Shown: positions 16,101 through 19,595 of the stretch, piece after piece
Layout of the letters: each line of letters starts with the position of its first letter
Numbering within the stretch: the stretch's first letter is position 1
Source: Candidatus Kapaibacterium sp.
Lineage (GTDB): Bacteria > Bacteroidota > Ignavibacteria > Palsa-1295
DNA length: 19,595 nucleotides
NCBI GenBank assembly: GCA_025450975.1
Contig: JANWLI010000001.1
Coordinates: 1 to 19,595 of the forward strand
Reading direction: 5' to 3'
Made by a program: the position numbers and the translations under genes
The notes under the pieces: generated by a model
The model's input: only the letters and a program-made list of their open reading frames with translations
Told to the model about the DNA's origin: nothing
Database searches by the model: none

Positions 16101-16267
16101 AGCACGCCACCCGGCACTCCATCCTTAATAATGTCTTTCAGACTTTTTGTCGGCGGTAGTTGGTCTTTCCTCAGACCTTTCAGCGGCCGAGGATCCTGTC
16201 GCAATTGTTGCGCACTGAGCGATAGTGCGACGATCGAAATACAAAAAATTAGTAGATGTTTTTTCAT
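13103..16267 (-). CDS. Secreted M4 (thermolysin-like) metallopeptidase with beta-propeller and T9SS sorting domain
   Basis: A 1054-aa protein in five parts. A signal peptide (about 1-19) comes first, then an FTP/PepSY-type propeptide (about 60-285). The M4 catalytic domain follows (about 290-635), with HEMTH (472-476) and ESFSD (496-500) giving zinc ligands His472, His476 and Glu496, catalytic-type Glu473, and His561 in GGVHINSG. Residues about 650-965 are WD40/TolB-like propeller repeats such as ISPDGEYVSLVSSYVDDPN and FSPNDRYICFTSA. The C-terminus (972-1054) is a type A T9SS sorting domain, INMLGATEY then LDLSALASGAYLVRV. It should cross the outer membrane by T9SS and be released or anchored on the surface. 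All catalytic residues are intact. Its ATG follows a lipoprotein gene after 1 base, and a terminator comes behind it. The substrate is unknown. Confidence 0.93.
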   Translation of the reverse strand: MKKHLLIFCISIVALSLSAQQLRQDPRPLKGLRKDQLPPTKSLKDIIKDGVPGGVLRGAQYMGKAHRQPLGVIGQGTLERSPGNGNSTILWKVLRAENGSVNWMWRIGSESGQKTQAVKPVVDRLFELKDILRIADPRLEFILESENVDEQGKRHLRFKQLYNGVPVWKRDLYVHFDKSGEPVMVNGTYEPTPAGANVIPSVRGEYATLRAIEDLKASGKWAHIDPATKVKLHIDDPTATLVLFPENRTLRLAYEVDVHPSLNEHYRYFVDATSGEIMRRTALHCSILPTDESHPVGVSAFHAASTMGGKQMMPLAGFNTATGTDLNGATRNFRTYQHSDNQHYMVADLASFNAGGSVPPNDLKGGGLTLDLKNKDASNDAQLFHLTSSNNAWSDAAAVSAHANTAVCYEYYRSTFTRNAIDGKNGTIMSIVHVTENNQSMGNAYWNGKLMLYGDGDANFKPLAGSLDVAAHEMTHGVTGNSADLIYEFQSGALNESFSDVFGVFVDDNDLLLGEDVIQPGKGSCLRNLENPADPNALDPLPAHMNEFRTLAINQDNGGVHINSGIPNRAAGIIINALGRAKAQQIYYKALTTYLTRNSQFIDCRIACETAAKDLHGDGSAEMQAVSNAFATVGIGGPPSNPNEDDVPVQTGGLDLITFIGDDRHIGFIAPSTLQGGYFGDQAAIARVTEVNGNMDRCQLSAPRSGNSIWFVTPTGHLAFVDLVDQTNPVLFFPNLKIQQDGDIWNASISPDGEYVSLVSSYVDDPNIYIFDGDKIFTIPLLPETPDGGAEETIQYPDVMSWSPNKNDQRIAFDAYNEENFAFGGSVDYWSMYEINFTTEKIYSLVPSQPEGISIGNVTYSKTDPDMIAFNVIDGSSSDVWIGEFESGDIFALGLTNLTLGGNPLLDADRPSFSPNDRYICFTSAANKAICFFDGTNGQVSFLSFDQAVFNPHWFLFGGSADVKGETDHFFKSVEVVPSVTNGRTTVKFSVERAANVSIEVINMLGATEYTRVVPGTSAGASAIDLDLSALASGAYLVRVTDGEHQAFTKLVIE

Positions 16268-16268
16268 A

Positions 16269-16715
16269 TTATTTCTTTACTCGTGCAGTGATAGATACCA
16301 TAAACATATCGTGAAAAATCTTTACGGCTGCCGGACCGTCATCGCCTGTCCAGCTTACCCGATGCGCTTGCTCGCCACGGCGCAGCTCGACAAAGTGTGT
16401 CCAGTTGCCGGTCTTCGCATGCGTGATCGATTCAAAATTGATCTTGTCCAGATAGGTCTTGTAAAATTCAGCGCTGTCGCATTCAAGCTCGAACTCCTGG
16501 GTCACTTCGCGGTTAGTCCCTGGCTGGAGGATACGCCACACACTGACCTTGCCATCGCAGGAAAGGTCGTACCCCGACGATCCGCCGGTAACCCCGCCTC
16601 CCGAACCGGCCGTGATCGACCAAGTATCCGGATGACATGTGCGATGCGACGAGCACCCCGAGAGAAAAACTGAGAGCACGCAAAGTGCTGCTACGACAAC
16701 CTGTCCTATCTTCAT
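16269..16715 (-). CDS. Small lipoprotein of unknown function upstream of the M4 protease
   Basis: A 148-aa protein with a lipoprotein signal, lipobox LSGC, Cys21. The mature part contains SITAGSGGGVTGGSSGYDLS, then DGKVSVWRI, and ends with a helix and VSITARVKK. The arrangement glycine-rich turn, Gly-Tyr-x-Leu, Asp-Gly and Trp occurs in other small secreted proteins, but I cannot name a family. Cys27, Cys53 and Cys80 remain in the mature part. The M4 protease ATG follows 1 base after its stop codon (TAATATG), so the pair is one operon and the lipoprotein may assist or retain the protease; that is inference from position. A TAGATTTG box lies 25 bases before its ATG. Confidence 0.75.
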   Translation of the reverse strand: MKIGQVVVAALCVLSVFLSGCSSHRTCHPDTWSITAGSGGGVTGGSSGYDLSCDGKVSVWRILQPGTNREVTQEFELECDSAEFYKTYLDKINFESITHAKTGNWTHFVELRRGEQAHRVSWTGDDGPAAVKIFHDMFMVSITARVKK

Positions 16716-16740
16716 GGAAACAGCGTTCGGTTAAGACCTG

Positions 16741-16748
16741 CAAATCTA
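16741..16748 (-). promoter_or_regulatory. TAnnTTTG box upstream of the lipoprotein-M4 protease operon
   Basis: TAGATTTG followed by CAGG on the minus strand matches the Bacteroidota -7 consensus. It lies 25 bases before the ATG at 16715, in the 105-base gap shared with yidC. A GGTTTAG about 17 bases upstream is the nearest thing to a -33 element. Confidence 0.4.
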
Positions 16749-16783
16749 CGCATAATCAAGGTCTAAACCTTCTCCCCGTTTGT

Positions 16784-16805
16784 GGCGTTTGGAACGCCTC
16801 TTTTT
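16784..16805 (+). terminator. Terminator-like hairpin in the yidC leader
   Basis: GGCGTT-TGG-AACGCC followed by TCTTTTT forms a 6-bp stem, triloop and U tract on the plus strand, ending 15 bases before the yidC ATG. No plus-strand gene lies upstream that it could end, because the neighbour is on the other strand. It could be an attenuator of yidC or the end of a very short leader RNA. A weak promoter-like pair, TTAAGA and TAATCA with a 16-base spacer, lies at 16731-16758. Confidence 0.6.
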
Positions 16806-16820
16806 CCATACTATTTTTTA

Positions 16821-18638
16821 ATGAACAACCGCTCGACTACAGTCGGCTTAGCGCTAATCTTTCTCATCTTTTTTGCCTGGCTGATCCTGAACCAGCCAGA
16901 GAAAAAGCCGACGCCGCCTCCCGCAAAGCCCACAGCTGCCGATACTGCCAAGGCAGCCGCCCCAACCGTTGCCGCTCCGGTGACCTCTACCTTCTTTAAG
17001 GCAGACTCAAACGTCACGCTCACCGAGAAAAAGATCGAAACGCCGCTTGTAACGGCCACTATCTCCTCAAAAGGCGGTACGATCTCGAGCTGGGTCATGA
17101 AACAGTATCTGACCTGGGACAAGAAGCCGCTCGACCTGATCGACCAGTCCATCGGCGGCAAACACGGCGACATCCACCTCCGCCTCATCGGCGCAGACGG
17201 CAAGGTCGCCTTCACAAAAGACCTCAATTTTAAGATCGAAGACGCTGAGCCCGTCAGCCTTGGCGACAGCAATGCCTACGAACTCCGGATGCTCGCAACC
17301 CTCGATTCGGGCTCGACCATCGAGAAAGTTATCACGATCACCGGCGGCAGCTATCTCGTCGGCGTTCAGTACCGCCTCATCGGACTGCAGGGCAAGATCA
17401 CCGGCTACCGCTACGGACTCGTAACCGATAACTCCCTGCCGTTCGCCGAACAGAAAAGCGAAGAAGAAGCCGCGCCGTCGCGCGCATTTGTCGTCATGGC
17501 CGAAGAAGTCGAGGAGATCGATGCCTCGCCCGACGAACCTGTCAACCAGTCGTTCAACGGCGACGCAAAGTATATCGCCTCCCGCTCGAAATATTTCCTG
17601 CAGGCGCTTATGCCTGTCAGCCCGCGGCCGGTAAGCACGGAAGTCCATGGTTCGGCTACAACAACTGGCGGCAAGTACCACGAAATTTATAACCTGACGG
17701 CAACCGTGCCCATCGGCACCGGCGGCGTCGACTCCGTCCGTGCAAACTACTACCTCGGACCCCTCGAGTACTACCGCGTCTCCGCACTCGATCCGCCGCT
17801 CGATCAGACCATGGACTTCGGCTGGAATTTCCTCGTCCGCCCAATCAGTATCTACCTCCTGCTGCCGTTCTTCATGTTCCTCCACTCGTTCATCTCGAAC
17901 TGGGGACTTGTCATCATCGTCTTCTCGTCGATCATCAAGCTCATCACCATGCCGCTCTCGCGCGGACAGATGAAGTCCATGCGCAAGATGCAGACGATCA
18001 TGCCGCAGCTCAACGAAGTCAAGGAAAAGTACAAAGACGATCCGAAGACGATGCAGGCAGAGACCTTCAAACTCTACCGCGAGTATGGCGTCAACCCCGC
18101 AGGCGGCTGCTTGCCACTCTTGCTGCAGATGCCGATCCTTTTCGCTCTGTACTCCGTGCTCGTCAACGTCATCGAGCTGCGTCAGGCACCGTTCGCACTC
18201 TGGATCAACGATCTCTCCGTGCCCGATGTCCTGTTCAACTTCGGCAGCACGAACATTCCGCTGCTTGGCAATCACCTCTCCGGACTTACCCTGCTCATGG
18301 GTGCGACGATGATCATCCAGACAGCAACGCAGGCAACCGATCCGCGCCAGAAGAAGATGGCCTACATCATGCCGATCCTCTTCACGTTCCTCTTCAACAA
18401 TCTTCCAGCCGGCGTGGCGCTCTACTACTTCATGTTCAACTTGTTCGGTATCGGACAGCAGTTCTACAACAAGAAATTCTTACCGCCGCTGACACTCGAG
18501 CAGCTCCGCGAAGAAGCGAAGAAGAAAAAAGGATTCAAGTCTCGCATGCAGGAAATGGAAAAAACCGCCCGCACCGCAAGACAGGCATCCATGGCCGGAA
18601 AATCTCTGCCCGCAGCAAAGAAGCCAAAGAAAAAGTAA
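16821..18638 (+). CDS. yidC: Membrane protein insertase YidC
   Basis: YidC inserts membrane proteins, alone or with SecYEG. The 605-aa protein has an N-terminal helix (about 8-24), a Pro/Ala-rich linker, a large periplasmic beta domain (about 60-335) and the conserved 60KD_IMP core (about 340-555). The core has helices near 343-358, 362-380, 432-452, 485-500 and 514-545. Lys373 (SSIIKLITMPLS) occupies the place of the groove Arg of other YidC proteins, as is common in Bacteroidota. GVNPAGGCLPLLLQMPILFA is the family signature. The C-terminal tail is Lys/Arg-rich, as in ribosome-binding tails. The frame is open from a GTG at 16782, but the ATG at 16821 places the helix correctly. No Shine-Dalgarno is seen. 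rnpA and rpmH, frequent neighbours, are absent. nadC follows. Confidence 0.97.
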   Translation: MNNRSTTVGLALIFLIFFAWLILNQPEKKPTPPPAKPTAADTAKAAAPTVAAPVTSTFFKADSNVTLTEKKIETPLVTATISSKGGTISSWVMKQYLTWDKKPLDLIDQSIGGKHGDIHLRLIGADGKVAFTKDLNFKIEDAEPVSLGDSNAYELRMLATLDSGSTIEKVITITGGSYLVGVQYRLIGLQGKITGYRYGLVTDNSLPFAEQKSEEEAAPSRAFVVMAEEVEEIDASPDEPVNQSFNGDAKYIASRSKYFLQALMPVSPRPVSTEVHGSATTTGGKYHEIYNLTATVPIGTGGVDSVRANYYLGPLEYYRVSALDPPLDQTMDFGWNFLVRPISIYLLLPFFMFLHSFISNWGLVIIVFSSIIKLITMPLSRGQMKSMRKMQTIMPQLNEVKEKYKDDPKTMQAETFKLYREYGVNPAGGCLPLLLQMPILFALYSVLVNVIELRQAPFALWINDLSVPDVLFNFGSTNIPLLGNHLSGLTLLMGATMIIQTATQATDPRQKKMAYIMPILFTFLFNNLPAGVALYYFMFNLFGIGQQFYNKKFLPPLTLEQLREEAKKKKGFKSRMQEMEKTARTARQASMAGKSLPAAKKPKKK

Positions 18639-18644
18639 ATGCAT

Positions 18645-18683
18645 CCCTTTGTGAACCTTCGTGTACCCTTCGTGCCCTTTGTG
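18645..18683 (+). repeat. Degenerate short repeat CCCTTYGTG (4 units)
   Basis: Four copies of CCCTTTGTG or (C)CCTTCGTG follow one another at 18645, about 18655, 18666 and 18675, with 0-2 bases between them, filling most of the 65-base gap between yidC and nadC. The strand is arbitrary. The units are too short and imperfect for a CRISPR, and no stem or promoter is evident. Confidence 0.6.
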
Positions 18684-18703
18684 TTAGAAACAACCAAGCG
18701 CGC

Positions 18704-19570
18704 ATGAAGGACTACACGCAAAGTATCACAGACGAGATGCGCGACCGCATCCGCGAAGCATTACACGAAGACATCCCCACGATCGATGTCACTTCCGTCG
18801 CCACCGTCTCCTCAGGTGCAATGGGCGAAGCCATCTTCTGCGCAAAGGCTGATGGCATTCTTGCAGGCATCGACATCGCACTTGAAGTCTTCTCCCTCGT
18901 CGAAGGCGACACCGTCGGTATCGAAAAGCATATTAACGATGGCGCCACACTAAAGAATGGCGACAAGATCGCCGCAGTAAAAGGCTCGCTCCGCACACTC
19001 CTCGCCGGAGAACGCACGGCGCTCAATCTTTTGCAGCGCATGTCCGGCATCGCAACGACGACGCGCAAGTACGTCGACGCAGTGCACGGCACGAAGGCAA
19101 CGATCCTCGACACTCGCAAGACCGCTCCGCTCCTGCGCCCCTTCGATCGCTACGCAGTCCGTACCGGCGGGGCGCAGAACCATCGGTACTCGCTGTCCGA
19201 TATGATCTTGGTCAAAGACAACCACATCGCCGCCAATGCGGGAAACGTGGAAACTGTCGTCGCCAAACTTAAAGACTATTTCTCTAAAGAAGCGAAAGTC
19301 AAAGTTGAGATCGAAGTCACGACCCTGGACCAACTCTCGATCCTCCTCGAAAAAGGCCGCGGCATAGTCGATCGCGTCATGTTCGACAATTTCCCGATCG
19401 ACGATCTCGCCGAAGGAATCCAGATGAACGACGACACCTTCGAAACCGAAGCCTCCGGCGGCATCACCCTAGCCACCATCCGCCACGTAGCAGAAACCGG
19501 CGTAGATTTTATCTCCGTAGGCGCGCTGACGCATTCCGTAGTGGCGCTGGATATCTCATTAGAGATGTAA
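18704..19570 (+). CDS. nadC: Nicotinate-nucleotide pyrophosphorylase (carboxylating) NadC
   Basis: NadC converts quinolinate and PRPP to nicotinate mononucleotide, CO2 and pyrophosphate in de novo NAD synthesis. The 288-aa protein has the usual length. It has an N-terminal alpha/beta sandwich with ALHEDIPTIDVTS, and the signature LLAGERTALNLLQRMSGIAT (99-118). DTRKTAPLLR (136-145) and GGAQNHRYSLSDMILVKDNH (155-174) follow, with Arg138, Lys139, His160, Arg161 and Lys171 as the quinolinate and PRPP ligands. EASGGIT and ISVGALTHS form the last phosphate-binding strands. The start ATG lies 65 bases after yidC on the same strand, with only the short repeat between, so the two may be co-transcribed. 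No nadA or nadB is in the window. No clear Shine-Dalgarno is present; the last 25 bases of the window hold no feature. Confidence 0.97.
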   Translation: MKDYTQSITDEMRDRIREALHEDIPTIDVTSVATVSSGAMGEAIFCAKADGILAGIDIALEVFSLVEGDTVGIEKHINDGATLKNGDKIAAVKGSLRTLLAGERTALNLLQRMSGIATTTRKYVDAVHGTKATILDTRKTAPLLRPFDRYAVRTGGAQNHRYSLSDMILVKDNHIAANAGNVETVVAKLKDYFSKEAKVKVEIEVTTLDQLSILLEKGRGIVDRVMFDNFPIDDLAEGIQMNDDTFETEASGGITLATIRHVAETGVDFISVGALTHSVVALDISLEM

Positions 19571-19595
19571 TCCTAATTGTCGTCGGGTTCGTAAA

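Noticed and set aside
17067..18275. Long minus-strand frame (402 codons) opposite yidC
   Set aside because: It is antisense to yidC; its Val/Asp/Glu-rich composition reflects the reverse complement of yidC codons.
18645..18683. Possible CRISPR array
   Set aside because: The units are only 8-9 bases with spacers of 0-2 bases, and no cas gene is near.

Overview
The window looks like a chromosomal segment from a Bacteroidota/Chlorobiota-type bacterium, possibly of the Kapabacteria/Ignavibacteria kind. The reasons are a secreted M4 metallopeptidase ending in a type IX secretion (T9SS, type A) sorting domain, a fused alpha/beta 2-oxoacid dehydrogenase E1, many short lipoproteins, few Shine-Dalgarno sequences, and TAnnTTTG elements (the Bacteroidota-type -7 promoter box) in several intergenic gaps. 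The lineage is inferred; no rRNA or marker set is present. I see no tRNA, rRNA, CRISPR array, insertion sequence or phage gene.

Layout, left to right. (1) Minus strand, 1-1277: a pirin-family protein with an export-type N-terminus, cut by the window edge; an intrinsic terminator; a 51-aa DUF5670 (lmo0937-like) membrane microprotein; and a possible 33-aa single-helix microprotein. (2) A 367-base gene-free stretch, then a plus-strand GT-C polytopic glycosyltransferase (1645-3225). (3) A minus-strand two-gene operon: fused E1 alpha/beta, then a beta-class carbonic anhydrase 1 base downstream. The carbonic anhydrase overlaps the glycosyltransferase tail to tail. (4) A plus-strand set of three probably surface/periplasmic lipoproteins: a trypsin-fold protease with an N-terminal propeptide-like domain, a terminator, a stand-alone copy of that propeptide-like domain, and an ATGA-coupled unknown lipoprotein. 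(5) A minus-strand operon: a membrane-bound NarI/HdrD-like Fe-S oxidoreductase (EMO type), a minimal protein-kinase-like protein and a DUF1801 protein, joined by TAATG or 2-base junctions.

(6) A plus-strand FlaR-like P-loop NTPase. (7) A minus-strand block: a small lipoprotein feeding the 1054-aa M4/beta-propeller/T9SS protease, a terminator, undecaprenyl-diphosphatase (uppP), and a secreted protein with a glycine-rich repeat. (8) Plus strand: yidC, preceded by a terminator-like hairpin in its leader, then nadC. Between them lies a short degenerate CCCTTYGTG repeat.

Most genes are housekeeping or envelope genes. The least ordinary points are the propeptide-like domain encoded just behind a strong terminator next to its protease, the kinase-like protein coupled to an Fe-S quinone oxidoreductase, the carbonic anhydrase placed directly behind a decarboxylating dehydrogenase, and the repeated TAnnTTTG motif. 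I did not find a convincing entirely new multi-gene defence or metabolic system.
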